NCBI RefSeq assembly: GCF_000520995.1
Contig: NZ_JACA01000011.1
Span: forward strand, 27,253 to 91,252
Direction of reading: 5' to 3'
Source of the DNA: Aquimarina macrocephali JAMB N27
GTDB lineage: Bacteria; Bacteroidota; Bacteroidia; Flavobacteriales; Flavobacteriaceae
DNA: 64,000 nucleotides
Shown here in pieces: positions 1-9,474 of the stretch. The notes beneath the pieces were generated by a model that saw nothing but the letters and a program-made list of their open reading frames with translations, was not told the origin of the DNA and ran no database searches. The position numbers were made by a program, and so were the translations under genes. The stretch's first letter is position 1. Every line of letters begins with the position of its first letter.

Positions 1-1913
1 GGATATTCTTGAGCTACAACATTATCATAAGGAGAATATGACTTCATATATGCATAGTACTCTTTTTCATTAGGATTACCCCATTCATCGTATTCTCCTG
101 TAGTTAAAGGAATACTATCATCAAGCATCGTACTTACAACATCTACAAAAGGTACTGTTGCCACTACTCCATTATATAATTCTGGAGCCATATTAACTAT
201 CGCTCCCATCAATAGTCCTCCGGCAGAACCTCCCATTGCATATAAATGATCGGTAGAGGTATATCCTTGAGCAATTAAAGATTTTGAGCAATCAATAAAA
301 TCAGTAAATGTGTTCTTCTTTTTAAGAAGTTTTCCGTCCTCGTACCAGGATCTTCCCAGATATTCGCTTCCTCTTATGTGAGCAATGGCATAAATAAACC
401 CTCTATCCAGTAAACTTAATCTGGCTGTAGAAAAATAAGGGTCAATAGTTGATCCATATGAACCGTAACCATATTGTAATAATGGATTATTTCCGTCTTT
501 TTGTATGCCTTTTCTATATATTAAAGAAACAGGAATCTTAGTTCCATCCTCTGCTGTTGCCCATACTCTTTCTGAAACATAATTATTTTTGTCAAATTTA
601 CCACCAAGTACGTCTTGTTCCTTTTTCACTTCTTTTTCCTTAGATTTCATATCAAAATCAATTACCGAATTAGGAGTGGTAAGAGAATTATAAGAATATC
701 TTAGGTTTTTGGTGTCAAAATCAGGGTTTGCACTCACATAAGCGGTATAGGTTTCATTATCGAAAGGAAGGTAGTAGTCAGCAGTACCATCCCATCGTTT
801 AATATTAATCTTATTAAGGCCATTATTACGCTCACTAATAACTAAATACTCTTTAAAAATCTCTACATCTTCAATCAAAACGTCTTTCCGGTGTGGTATA
901 ACATCTTTCCAGTTCTCTTTGGCTGTATTACCCTCAGGCACCTTCATTAGTTTAAAATTAGTAGCCTCATCTGCATTAGTCAACACATAGAAATGATCAT
1001 TATAATGGGCAATTCCATATTCTACCCCTCTTATTCTTGGCTGAAAAACTTTAAATTCTCCTGTAGGATCATCTGCTCTTAAAATTCTATATTCTGAAGT
1101 TAACGTGCTGCTTGATCCTATGACAAGGTATTTTTTAGATTTGGTCTTATATACAAATGTAGAAAAGGTGTCATCTGTTTCATTAAAAACCTCTATATCA
1201 TCTGATACCGGAGTTCCCAGAGCATGTCTATAAATTTTATCAGACCGCAGTGTTTCTTCATTTTTTTTGGTGTAAAATAAAGTTTTACTATCTGTAGCCC
1301 AGGTACTGCCTCCTGTCGTTGTTTCTATAGTCTCTGGGCATATTTCACCTGTTTCAAGGTTTTTTATTCGTATAGTGTATTTACGTCTGCTTACAGTATC
1401 TACACCAAATGCCGCCAGTCTATTATCAGGACTAATACTAAGTCCAGATAATCTATAATAACTATGTCCCTCGGCTTCTTTATTACAATCAAAGAGGATT
1501 TCTTCTTCTGCATCAAGACTTTCTTTTTTCCTAGAATATATAGGATAATCTTTTCCTTTTTCAAAACGGGTTAAATACCAATACCCATTTAATTTATACG
1601 GTACCGAAGAATCATCTTCTTTAATACGACTCTTCATTTCTTCAAAAAGATCTGTCTGAAACTTCTTTGTATGAGCAGTCATTTTATCATTATAGGTATT
1701 CTCCTGCTCTAAATAATCAATTACCTCTTGGTTTTCACGGTCATTTAACCAAAAATAGTTATCAACACGTACATCATCATGTTTTTCTAGATTTGTAGGC
1801 TTTTTAGCTACTATAGGAGGTTGAACTTTAGAATCCAATGTCGTCATGGTATTTTTTTTACAAGAAGTTGCGAAAATAAGTGATAATAAGAATATAATGA
1901 ATGAAGTTTTCAT
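1..1913 (-). CDS. S9 family oligopeptidase (oligopeptidase B-like), lipoprotein, C-terminus off window
   Basis: Serine peptidase of the prolyl oligopeptidase family, expected to cleave short peptides in the periplasm or at the membrane. The reverse-strand frame is open from ATG at 1913 to the window edge, about 637 residues. A lipoprotein signal is visible (LIFATSC, Cys18), followed by the beta-propeller region (DNYFWLNDRENQEV near the N-terminus) and the hydrolase domain, with the nucleophile in MGGSAGGLLMG. The GGSAGG form fits oligopeptidase B better than prolyl endopeptidase. The catalytic His lies beyond the edge. It is divergent from the YbaB gene across about 70 bp. Family is sure; exact specificity is not. 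Confidence 0.9.
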   Translation of the reverse strand, partial: MKTSFIIFLLSLIFATSCKKNTMTTLDSKVQPPIVAKKPTNLEKHDDVRVDNYFWLNDRENQEVIDYLEQENTYNDKMTAHTKKFQTDLFEEMKSRIKEDDSSVPYKLNGYWYLTRFEKGKDYPIYSRKKESLDAEEEILFDCNKEAEGHSYYRLSGLSISPDNRLAAFGVDTVSRRKYTIRIKNLETGEICPETIETTTGGSTWATDSKTLFYTKKNEETLRSDKIYRHALGTPVSDDIEVFNETDDTFSTFVYKTKSKKYLVIGSSSTLTSEYRILRADDPTGEFKVFQPRIRGVEYGIAHYNDHFYVLTNADEATNFKLMKVPEGNTAKENWKDVIPHRKDVLIEDVEIFKEYLVISERNNGLNKINIKRWDGTADYYLPFDNETYTAYVSANPDFDTKNLRYSYNSLTTPNSVIDFDMKSKEKEVKKEQDVLGGKFDKNNYVSERVWATAEDGTKIPVSLIYRKGIQKDGNNPLLQYGYGSYGSTIDPYFSTARLSLLDRGFIYAIAHIRGSEYLGRSWYEDGKLLKKKNTFTDFIDCSKSLIAQGYTSTDHLYAMGGSAGGLLMGAIVNMAPELYNGVVATVPFVDVVSTMLDDSIPLTTGEYDEWGNPNEKEYYAYMKSYSPYDNVVAQEY

Positions 1914-1983
1914 AATAATCTTGTTAGTTTATTAACAGCCAAAGTACTAATTTTGTGTTTATAAATTTTAAAAACACATACAC

Positions 1984-2307
1984 ATGTTTGGAGATATGAT
2001 GGGGATGATGGGTAAATTAAAGGAAACTCAGAAAAAAGTAGAGGAAACTAAAGAAAGGTTAAATACCGTTTTAGTAGACGAAGAAAGTCCTGATGGTTTG
2101 CTTAAAATTACACTCACCGCAAATAGAGAAGTCAAAAAAATCACTATATCTGATCAACTATTAGAAGACATAGAACAGTTAGAGGATTACTTAATTTTAG
2201 CTTTAAATAATGCTATTGCAAAAGCAACACAGGTTAATGAAACAGAATTGGCTGCAGTAGCTAAGGAAGGTATGCCAAATATTCCTGGACTGGATTTATT
2301 TAAATAG
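1984..2307 (+). CDS. YbaB/EbfC family nucleoid-associated protein
   Basis: Small DNA-binding, nucleoid-associated protein of 107 residues, the usual length. It has the Met-rich start [14 protein letters not shown], a charged helix (about residues 10-30), the central strand segment [18 protein letters not shown], and a C-terminal helix. In many bacteria the family sits beside dnaX and recR; here it is divergent from an S9 peptidase and followed by a DUF1508 gene, so context adds nothing about its job. Recognised by the family pattern. Confidence 0.9.
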   Translation: MFGDMMGMMGKLKETQKKVEETKERLNTVLVDEESPDGLLKITLTANREVKKITISDQLLEDIEQLEDYLILALNNAIAKATQVNETELAAVAKEGMPNIPGLDLFK

Positions 2308-2423
2308 TATTGTCATCGATTATAAGGATGTTGGCTTAAAAAAAATGCAGTTAGCTATTTTTCTTTCTCCTTTTAATTCTATAATTTTAACAAAAGCTAA
2401 AAAATTAACTAAAATCTGACAAT

Positions 2424-2744
2424 ATGTTTGAACTCAAAAATAAGGAAGGGTCTAGCTATCATTTTACCTTAAAAGCAAAAAACGGACAAGTTATCTTAAG
2501 TAGTGAGGTTTACAACAGTAAATCTGCTGCTGAAAATGGAATCGCTTCAGTTAAGAAAAATGCATCTGAAGATGGTCGATACGAACGTAAAACAGCTAAA
2601 AATGGTAAGTTCTATTTTAACCTAAAAGCTGGTAATGGCCAGATAATAGGTAGTAGTCAAATGTATGCTTCTGAGTCTGGAATGGAAAATGGTATCAATT
2701 CTGTAAAAGAAAATTCGTCTGGTGCCGATACTAAAGAAATTTAA
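2424..2744 (+). CDS. DUF1508 (YegP-like) two-repeat protein
   Basis: 106 residues made of two tandem copies of the YegP/UPF0339 unit: residues about 9-48 (YHFTLKAKNGQVILSSEVY) and 60-99 (FYFNLKAGNGQIIGSSQMY). Each unit has the pattern F-L-KA-NGQ-I--S--Y-S---ENGI-SVK. The two-copy form is typical. Function is unknown; a stress-linked role has been suggested for the family. A strong bidirectional terminator follows at once. Confidence 0.88.
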   Translation: MFELKNKEGSSYHFTLKAKNGQVILSSEVYNSKSAAENGIASVKKNASEDGRYERKTAKNGKFYFNLKAGNGQIIGSSQMYASESGMENGINSVKENSSGADTKEI

Positions 2745-2760
2745 TTTTTAAGTGTTTATA

Positions 2761-2795
2761 AATAAAGCTGCTCATTATATATGAGCAGCTTTATT
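2761..2795. terminator. Bidirectional intrinsic terminator
   Basis: A perfect 15-bp stem (2761-2775 with 2781-2795) with a 5-nt loop and A/T tracts on both sides. It lies between the convergent DUF1508 and threonine aldolase genes and includes the stop codon of the aldolase. Confidence 0.85.
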
Positions 2796-3818
2796 TTTAT
2801 TCAGAGTTACTGAAGTTAATAATTCTAAAAAGTACTCATGCTTTTGTTGGGTATATTCTAAATGCGTCACAAATCTTAATTTGCCTTGCCCCATTCCATA
2901 AAAATGAACATTTTTTGATGCCATCTGTGCAATAAAATCTTCCTCATCGCCATCTATAACAAATATAACTATATTGGTATCTATGGGTTCGATTTGTGTT
3001 ACAAAAGGTAATTTTTTTAATACTTCACCAATTTCTTTGGCTCTTTTATGATCTTCTGCTAATCGGTCGATATGATGCTCAATAGCATATAATCCTGCCG
3101 CTGCCAAATACCCTAACTGACGCATTCCTCCTCCTAAGATTTTTCTGACCCGGATTGCATTCTCCATAATTTTAGCATCGCCAATCAAAACAGATCCTAT
3201 TGGCGCTCCCAAACCTTTACTTAAACAAACAGAAATAGAGTCAAAAACTTCTCCGTACTGTGCAGCACTTTCATTTTTGGCTACTAAGGCATTCCATAGT
3301 CGTGCTCCATCCAAATGATATCCAAGATCATTCTGATCACATACTTGCTTTATTTTTTTAATTTCTTCAAAATCATAACATGCCCCACCTCCTTTATTGG
3401 TTGTGTTTTCTATACACACCAAACTTGTTAATGGGCTATGATAAAAATCTGGTGGATTAATTGCTGCTGCTACCTGGGCAGCTGTAACCATACCTCTATG
3501 GCCATCTAGTAATTTACACGATACACCACTATTAAAAGAAACTCCTCCCCCTTCATAATTATACACATGTGCAAATTTATCAGCAATCAATTGTTCACCT
3601 GGTTGTGTATGTAACTTAATAGCTGCTTGATTTGCCATACTTCCCGATGGGAAAAACAATGCAGTTTCTTTACCAAACATATGTGCTATCTTTTCTTCTA
3701 ATGCATTTACTGTAGGATCTTCTTTATATACATCATCCCCTACCTCAGCATTCATCATAGCGGTAAGCATTTCTGGAGTAGGCTTGGTAATCGTATCGCT
3801 TCTAAGATCTATTTTCAT
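2775..3818 (-). CDS. Low-specificity L-threonine aldolase-like PLP enzyme
   Basis: Fold-type I PLP enzyme that splits L-threonine or allo-threonine to glycine and acetaldehyde. The 347 residues match the family: N-terminal IDLRSDTITKPTPEM, the PLP-contacting region FFPSGSMANQAAI (about residues 55-67), the Asp/Arg segment HLDGARLWNA (about 168-177) and the PLP lysine in LSKGLGAPIGSVL (near 200). It is a single gene with its own terminator, divergent from the TPR-AraC regulator. Beta-eliminating relatives share this fold, so substrate is inferred. Confidence 0.88.
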   Translation of the reverse strand: MKIDLRSDTITKPTPEMLTAMMNAEVGDDVYKEDPTVNALEEKIAHMFGKETALFFPSGSMANQAAIKLHTQPGEQLIADKFAHVYNYEGGGVSFNSGVSCKLLDGHRGMVTAAQVAAAINPPDFYHSPLTSLVCIENTTNKGGGACYDFEEIKKIKQVCDQNDLGYHLDGARLWNALVAKNESAAQYGEVFDSISVCLSKGLGAPIGSVLIGDAKIMENAIRVRKILGGGMRQLGYLAAAGLYAIEHHIDRLAEDHKRAKEIGEVLKKLPFVTQIEPIDTNIVIFVIDGDEEDFIAQMASKNVHFYGMGQGKLRFVTHLEYTQQKHEYFLELLTSVTLNKNKAAHI

Positions 3819-3935
3819 TTTTTTATTATACTATATGATTTATATTGTAATCTACTCGACCAATAAAAATAATGTTATTTTTGCGAATGGCACTAGCATA
3901 TTGCTCTAAAATAAATGTTCCTCCAAAAAAATATT

Positions 3936-5666
3936 ATGTATAGGTTTTTCATATGTTATCTTTTACTTCAATTTCTTTTTGCTTCGACCTCACTAACGGC
4001 ACAAAATTTTACAGATTCTTTACTGCAAAAAAATTACAAAGAACTTGCTCAACAGTTTTTCAAACTTCGAAAAACAGATTCTACGAAAGCAAAAAAAATT
4101 GCAGATTTTTATATAAAAAAAGCCAAGAATAATACAGATACTTTAAAAATAGTTAAAGGTTTATACCTCTATAAATACATTTCTAATTATGAAGAGGAAC
4201 ATAAATATATGGATAGTATTATAATGTATACAAAAAGTAAACAAAATAAAGAATATCCAGCTCTTGCTTACTTTGCTAAAGCTCAACTTTTTTTGTATGA
4301 AAAAAGAGATATCAAAAAAACAATCAATAACTTAAACGAAGCACGTAAACATGCCATTTTAAATAAAAATATTGATTTAGTGAACAGAGTAGATTATCAT
4401 ATTGCCACCATTAAAAGTGAACATTTAAATGATAAAGAAAAAGCCTTAGAAATTTTTAAAAAGTGTGAAAAATATTATTCAAATGGAACTAAATACAATC
4501 ATAAAGTAAATTATCTCTATACTCTACATATTATTGCAGAAACCTATTTAGGTATTAAAAAGTATGATTCTACCACCTATTATAATACTGTAGGATATTA
4601 CAAAGCTTCTATAAGTGCTGATTCAAACTTGATTCCTATGAAATCATACTTTGTTTTATGTGAAGGTATTAATCAATATGCAAAAAGAAAGTACCAAACC
4701 GCAATTGATAGTATTAACAAAGCTCTACCCACAATGATTGAATTTAAAGATAAGGCTAAGACAATTGATGCTTATTTTTATCTGGGAAAATCATACTATG
4801 ATTTAGACAACAAAGAAAAGGCAATATCTTATTTTAAAAAAACAGATTCTATATTAGAAACATTAAAATCTATCCCTCAATATACCCATATTAAGACTTA
4901 TGAATATCTAAAAAATTATTACAAGAACGTAAATGATTTACAAAATCAAAATAAATACCTTAATAAACTCAATACTGTTCTGAATGAATATTTAAACGAC
5001 CAAATATTCATTAGTAAAAAAGTAAAAGAAGATTATGACATTCCTCTCTTATTAGAAGAACAGGATGTTCTGATACAAAAATTAAACAAAAGTAATAGCA
5101 CATACGTCTCGAGTATACTGATACTTATCATACTACTATTATCTTCTGGTGGCTTGTTATATTATCAATATCGAAAAAAAAGATTATATCGTTTAAGATT
5201 TGAAAAATTAATGGAAGCACATACCGTAGTTTCTGAGTCTGTACATATTGATAAAAAAACAGAAATCGTTGCTGCTAATAAAACTATACAAGTACCTGAA
5301 AAACATATAACTCATATATTGGGTAAATTAGATGAATTTGAAAAGGAACTAAAATATCTTACTCTTGGGATCAGCGCACAATCACTGTCAGATGATATTA
5401 ATACTAATGTTAAATACTTATCTCGGGTAATCAATCACTATAAGAATAAAACCTTTACCACCTATCTAAACGAGCTTCGCATAGCACATGCAGTAAAAGA
5501 ACTAAAAACAAACATTACGTTACAAAAATATACTATAAAAGCTATCGCCAATGAAATGGGATATAACAGTGCCGAAACCTTTTCTAATGCTTTTTATAAA
5601 CAAGTTAAAATTAAACCATCCTATTTTATTAAGGAATTACGAAAAGCTGAAAACAATAAACAATGA
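3936..5666 (+). CDS. Membrane-tethered TPR regulator with C-terminal AraC-type HTH
   Basis: Transcription regulator of the Bacteroidota type in which a periplasmic TPR sensor is joined through one membrane helix to a cytoplasmic DNA-binding domain. The start chosen is ATG at 3936, which gives a clean signal peptide ending LTAQ; an upstream in-frame ATG at 3915 is possible. TPR-like helices fill about residues 25-350, a membrane span follows (SSILILIILLLSSGGLLYY), and the last 100 residues hold an AraC HTH pair (IKAIANEMGYNSAETFSNAFYKQ). It is immediately upstream of a lanthipeptide-like precursor and is the natural candidate to bind the repeated promoter motif of this locus; that link is inference. 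Confidence 0.87.
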   Translation: MYRFFICYLLLQFLFASTSLTAQNFTDSLLQKNYKELAQQFFKLRKTDSTKAKKIADFYIKKAKNNTDTLKIVKGLYLYKYISNYEEEHKYMDSIIMYTKSKQNKEYPALAYFAKAQLFLYEKRDIKKTINNLNEARKHAILNKNIDLVNRVDYHIATIKSEHLNDKEKALEIFKKCEKYYSNGTKYNHKVNYLYTLHIIAETYLGIKKYDSTTYYNTVGYYKASISADSNLIPMKSYFVLCEGINQYAKRKYQTAIDSINKALPTMIEFKDKAKTIDAYFYLGKSYYDLDNKEKAISYFKKTDSILETLKSIPQYTHIKTYEYLKNYYKNVNDLQNQNKYLNKLNTVLNEYLNDQIFISKKVKEDYDIPLLLEEQDVLIQKLNKSNSTYVSSILILIILLLSSGGLLYYQYRKKRLYRLRFEKLMEAHTVVSESVHIDKKTEIVAANKTIQVPEKHITHILGKLDEFEKELKYLTLGISAQSLSDDINTNVKYLSRVINHYKNKTFTTYLNELRIAHAVKELKTNITLQKYTIKAIANEMGYNSAETFSNAFYKQVKIKPSYFIKELRKAENNKQ

Positions 5667-5715
5667 GCAGAATAAAAAAGGCTTATTACACATATTAAAT
5701 TAGTTCAGAAGTTAG

Positions 5716-5729
5716 TCGGAATTCTGGAA
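5716..5729 (+). promoter_or_regulatory. Copy of the locus-specific motif TCGAAATTCTGGAA (13/14)
   Basis: TCGGAATTCTGGAA, in the same orientation relative to its gene as the copies upstream of the bacteriocin pair and the 11107 precursor. It sits 49 bp before the TACTTTTG box that precedes the 5814 peptide. Probably an activator site; the protein that binds it is unknown. Confidence 0.6.
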
Positions 5730-5778
5730 TTTCGTGTAATAGACCAAATACTCCTGTATAGAGAAATTAAATTTTACA

Positions 5779-5786
5779 TACTTTTG
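5779..5786 (+). promoter_or_regulatory. -7 box TACTTTTG of the 5814 precursor
   Basis: Exact match to the Bacteroidota -7 consensus TAnnTTTG, 27 nt before the start codon. No good -33 TTG is present at the usual spacing, which fits an activator-dependent promoter. Confidence 0.55.
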
Positions 5787-5813
5787 ATTCTCTAAATTTT
5801 AAATAAAGAATTA

Positions 5814-6005
5814 ATGAAAAAACAATCATTCAAATCTAAAAAACTCATATTAAAAAAGTTTGAAATTTCTAAAATTAATGGTTTAAACAAAATTTACGGC
5901 GGGGTCCATTTACATCCTAACAATCAAATGGCAAGTGGTGGAGGTGGTGGCTGCCATACTGAAAGTTGTGAAAGTTGTCAAACTGAAATTGGTGGAGGCA
6001 TTTAA
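5814..6005 (+). CDS. Lanthipeptide-like precursor with GG leader
   Basis: 63-residue peptide. Residues 1-30 form a basic leader with the Bacteroidota class I lanthipeptide pattern (LILKKFEISKINGLNKIYGG). The core of 33 residues contains a run of five glycines and three Cys with nearby Ser/Thr (CHTESCESCQTE), suited to thioether or disulfide rings. It is followed by a terminator and then by the convergent C39 exporter gene. Core modification is inferred from the leader type and the nearby LanC. Confidence 0.75.
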   Translation: MKKQSFKSKKLILKKFEISKINGLNKIYGGVHLHPNNQMASGGGGGCHTESCESCQTEIGGGI

Positions 6006-6033
6006 TAAATAACTTTTTGTTTATATTATTTAT

Positions 6034-6076
6034 AAAAAAACTTTACTTCTATTAAAAATAGAAGTAAAGTTTTTTT
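6034..6076. terminator. Bidirectional intrinsic terminator
   Basis: A 17-bp stem (6034-6050 with 6060-6076), 9-nt loop, A-tract on one side and T-tract on the other. It separates the convergent 5814 precursor and the exporter gene. Confidence 0.85.
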
Positions 6077-6081
6077 AGTCT

Positions 6082-8211
6082 CTATATCGCCATTGCTACA
6101 TCAGGTATTTTCGCTTCTAACAATTGACCGGTTTGTAATGCAACTACTCGATCAGCCATCGCAATGGTATCTGGTCTATGCGCGATAATTATTCTTGTAA
6201 TATTCAACTTTTTCACAGTAGTATTCACTACAGATTCCAGACCTACATCAAGATGTGAGGTAGCTTCATCGAGAAACAATATTTTAGGTTTTTTGTATAA
6301 AGCTCTTGCGAGTAGTAATCTCTGTTTTTGCCCTCCAGACAGGCTACTCCCCATATCCCCTATCAAGGTATGATATCCCATTGGCATTGCCATGATATCC
6401 TGATGTATAGCTGCCATTTTTGCACTTTGTTCTATCCATTCCTGATCAGAGTCCGGGTCAAAAAAACAAATATTATCTGCTATACTACCCGATAATAACT
6501 GATCATTTTGCATTACTGTACCTATCAAATTTCTATATGTTCTTAACCCTACCTTTCGTATATCATACCCATCAATAAGGATGGTACCTGTTTCTGGTTT
6601 TAGTAATCCCAACATCACCTTCATCAATGTAGTTTTTCCACAACCCGATGCTCCCACCACTGCTATAGAACTCCCCTGTTCTATTTTAAAATTAAGGTTC
6701 TTAAACAAATACGATTCATTATCAGAGTATCGAAAACTAATATTTTCTAGGTTTAGCTCTCCTTTTATCTGTGACAATTGCCTTTTACTATCAATATCTT
6801 CTTCTTGCTCGGTAAGGATAATATCCCCCAGGCGTTCCATATGAAGGGAAAGCATTTTAAACTGTATAAACTTATTAACCAAGGCAGAAGCTTTTTCTGT
6901 AAACTGGCCTTTATAAGACATAAAAGCATACAACATTCCAATAGTCATTAAACTATCCATCACTAATGAGGCTGCCAAATAAATCACAATAACATTTTCG
7001 ACGCCAAATAAAAATCCATTAATAAAGTTATATCCGATATCCAGTTTTCCAATTCGTATCCCTGTATTCATAGCATCGGCATAATAATTATGCCATACGG
7101 TTTGTCGCTGACTTTCGTTACCAAATAGTTTAACACTTTGAATTCCTCTAACGGTTTCCATAAAATTAGAATTCTGTTTGGCATCTGCTACAATGGCCTC
7201 TTCTTTTAATTGTCTGTACGGGCGATACAATGCTAATCGTACAATAATATATAATACCACAGCAACCAGAACAATAAAAGCAAGTGTTGTGCTGTATATA
7301 AACATCATTACCAGAAGTCCAATTGCCATTATGCCATCTACAACGGTTTCAATAAGGCCAGTAGTTAACAGTTGTTTTACATCTTCGAGAGATCCGAATC
7401 GAGAGATGATATCACCAATATGTCTTTTTTCAAAGTAATCCATTGGTAATTTTAGCAAATGCCGTAACAGATTTGCCGCCATTTGGATATTGAGTTGTGT
7501 TCCCATATACAAAATAACGACTCCGCGTAACGCAGTTACTGCCAAATTAACCAATTTCATAAGGCCAAAACCTAATGCCAGTATCAACAATAAATCTAAG
7601 TCCCTGCTAATAATAACATCATCGACCACTAATTGCATATAAAATGGAGTTGCTATAGCAAATACCTGTAGTAATAATGACAATACCAGAATTTGTGTCA
7701 ACACTCTCTTTAGCCCTGTAATTCTACTCCAGAAATCTGATAGTTTTGCTCTTTTCGAAATTTTTTCTGGCTTAAAATCTGGTGTAGGTGTTAGTTCTAA
7801 TGCTACTCCTGTAAAATGTTTCGAAACTTCTGATAGTTTCATTACCCTTTTTCCAACGGCCGGATCATGAATGGTAACTTTATTCCCCTTTACTGATGTA
7901 AGTACAACGAAATGATTTAAATCCCAATGTAAAACACATGGAGTTTTTAATTGTGAAAGCTCTTCTAATTCAAGACGCAATGGTCTGGAACTAAATTGAA
8001 GGTTATCTGCTAATTTTATAAGACCTTGTAGTGTTGCTCCTTTAGAAGATATAGAGTATTTACGGCGCAACGAGTTTAGATCTAATTTATGTCCATAGTA
8101 ATTAGCAACCATGGCCATAGAAGCCAACCCACATTCTGCTACCTCTGTTTGTATGATTACAGGCACTCTTTTTCCCCAGCCGTAATGAAGTAAATGAATT
8201 GGATTTTGCAT
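6082..8211 (-). CDS. Peptidase domain-containing ABC transporter (C39, bacteriocin/lanthipeptide exporter)
   Basis: Cleaves double-glycine leaders and exports the core peptide across the inner membrane. The 709 residues contain a C39 peptidase domain (about 15-135; catalytic Cys27 in EVAECGLASM, His in LHWDLNHFVVL, Asp in IHDPAVGK), a six-helix membrane domain (about 165-440), and an ATP-binding domain with Walker A GASGCGKTTL, signature LSGGQKQRLLLARAL and Walker B ILFLDEAT. It starts 3 nt after the HlyD-like stop codon, so the two are translationally linked. Substrates are probably the GG-leader peptides in this locus. Confidence 0.95.
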   Translation of the reverse strand: MQNPIHLLHYGWGKRVPVIIQTEVAECGLASMAMVANYYGHKLDLNSLRRKYSISSKGATLQGLIKLADNLQFSSRPLRLELEELSQLKTPCVLHWDLNHFVVLTSVKGNKVTIHDPAVGKRVMKLSEVSKHFTGVALELTPTPDFKPEKISKRAKLSDFWSRITGLKRVLTQILVLSLLLQVFAIATPFYMQLVVDDVIISRDLDLLLILALGFGLMKLVNLAVTALRGVVILYMGTQLNIQMAANLLRHLLKLPMDYFEKRHIGDIISRFGSLEDVKQLLTTGLIETVVDGIMAIGLLVMMFIYSTTLAFIVLVAVVLYIIVRLALYRPYRQLKEEAIVADAKQNSNFMETVRGIQSVKLFGNESQRQTVWHNYYADAMNTGIRIGKLDIGYNFINGFLFGVENVIVIYLAASLVMDSLMTIGMLYAFMSYKGQFTEKASALVNKFIQFKMLSLHMERLGDIILTEQEEDIDSKRQLSQIKGELNLENISFRYSDNESYLFKNLNFKIEQGSSIAVVGASGCGKTTLMKVMLGLLKPETGTILIDGYDIRKVGLRTYRNLIGTVMQNDQLLSGSIADNICFFDPDSDQEWIEQSAKMAAIHQDIMAMPMGYHTLIGDMGSSLSGGQKQRLLLARALYKKPKILFLDEATSHLDVGLESVVNTTVKKLNITRIIIAHRPDTIAMADRVVALQTGQLLEAKIPDVAMAI

Positions 8212-8214
8212 ATA

Positions 8215-9462
8215 CTATAATTTTCCTTTTAGACTATAAATAGGTTCTAACAGCCATTGTCCCAGGCTGCGTTCTTCTAAAATAATATCTGCCGCCACAG
8301 ACATTCCTGATTGCAATGGCATTTTTTTACCATATGCATTAATAGTTTGTACATCTAAAGCAACCTTTATGCGATATACAGGTTCTTGCATAGGAATCGG
8401 TATGGCTACCTCATTTGGATTAATAACTGCCTCTGCTATTTGTTCAATTCTGCCTTGATACAATCCATATCGTTGATACGGAAAAGCATCATACCGTAAC
8501 AATACCTGTTGGTTCTTTTTTATAAAACCTATAGCTCTCGAAGGCAAAAACAACTCGGCATACAAAGTTGTATTTTCTGGAATAATTGTTAGTATGGGCA
8601 CAGCAGAAGATACATTTTGCCCAATATTAACCTGGGTTGAAGTAATACGGCCATTTACCGGGGCTTTAACCATATAAGAATGACTATTATTTAATTCTAT
8701 AAGGCGTTCTTCTATTTGTACCAGTTGATTTTGTAATTCTTTTAACCGGGTACTTTTACGTAAGGGGGATTGCTCCTGCTGTTTTCGTATATTGGCTATT
8801 TCTGTTTTCTTATTGATTTGCAATCTTTTTGTAGCATTAAAAGATGCCTTAGCACTAAAATATATACTTCTTTTACTACTAAGGTCATCTTCAGAAACTA
8901 GCCCTTTTACTCTTAATTTTTTATAGGTATCCCATTGTTTTTTTGCCAGTTGTACTTGTTCCTTCTGACTTTGTAATTGTTGATTGATCTGATAGTATTC
9001 GTTCTTGTGATTGGCTAGAATTACCGACAAGCGGCTACCTTCACTATCCAGAACCAGTGTTTCATCTACAATTCGTTGTTCTAGATTTATTTTTTGCTCT
9101 TCTAACCTGGTAATCAATTGTTGATTGATACTAACACTATCTTTTGTACCTCGTTCTGTGGTAACTTCGAGTAAGTTTTGGCCTTTACTAACTTCTTGAC
9201 CATCTGTACTATGTTTTTGATCAATGATGCCATTAAAAGGAGCATATACCCGTACTAAACCTTTATCGGGTACTAAATAACCAGTTACCATCTCACGACG
9301 GGCAAAGGTTCCAAATGCTAAAAAGAACCCCACTATGATAACAATCAAAGTAATTGCTCCTGTAAAGATCCAAAATGACATGGGGCGAATTAACAAAACG
9401 TCTCCTAATAACCGTTGTGTATTACTTTGTATAGCTTCTTTTCTAAATAGTGAGGAACTCAT
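8215..9462 (-). CDS. HlyD family periplasmic adaptor of the peptide exporter
   Basis: Membrane fusion protein that couples the C39 ABC transporter to an outer-membrane channel. The 415 residues show one N-terminal membrane span (about 30-52, ITLIVIIVGFFLAFGTFA), a lipoyl/barrel half (VRVYAPFNGIIDQKHSTDGQEV), a long coiled-coil hairpin (about 125-260), the second lipoyl half (VKAPVNGRITSTQVNIGQNV), and a beta-barrel end. It lies between the 58-residue precursor (12-nt gap upstream) and the exporter, which forms a three-gene unit. No outer-membrane TolC gene is in the window. Confidence 0.93.
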   Translation of the reverse strand: MSSSLFRKEAIQSNTQRLLGDVLLIRPMSFWIFTGAITLIVIIVGFFLAFGTFARREMVTGYLVPDKGLVRVYAPFNGIIDQKHSTDGQEVSKGQNLLEVTTERGTKDSVSINQQLITRLEEQKINLEQRIVDETLVLDSEGSRLSVILANHKNEYYQINQQLQSQKEQVQLAKKQWDTYKKLRVKGLVSEDDLSSKRSIYFSAKASFNATKRLQINKKTEIANIRKQQEQSPLRKSTRLKELQNQLVQIEERLIELNNSHSYMVKAPVNGRITSTQVNIGQNVSSAVPILTIIPENTTLYAELFLPSRAIGFIKKNQQVLLRYDAFPYQRYGLYQGRIEQIAEAVINPNEVAIPIPMQEPVYRIKVALDVQTINAYGKKMPLQSGMSVAADIILEERSLGQWLLEPIYSLKGKL

Positions 9463-9474
9463 ATGATTTATTTT

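Noticed and set aside
2424..2744. DUF1508 gene as part of a defence or toxin pair
   Set aside because: It is a typical two-copy YegP-like protein with no partner gene.
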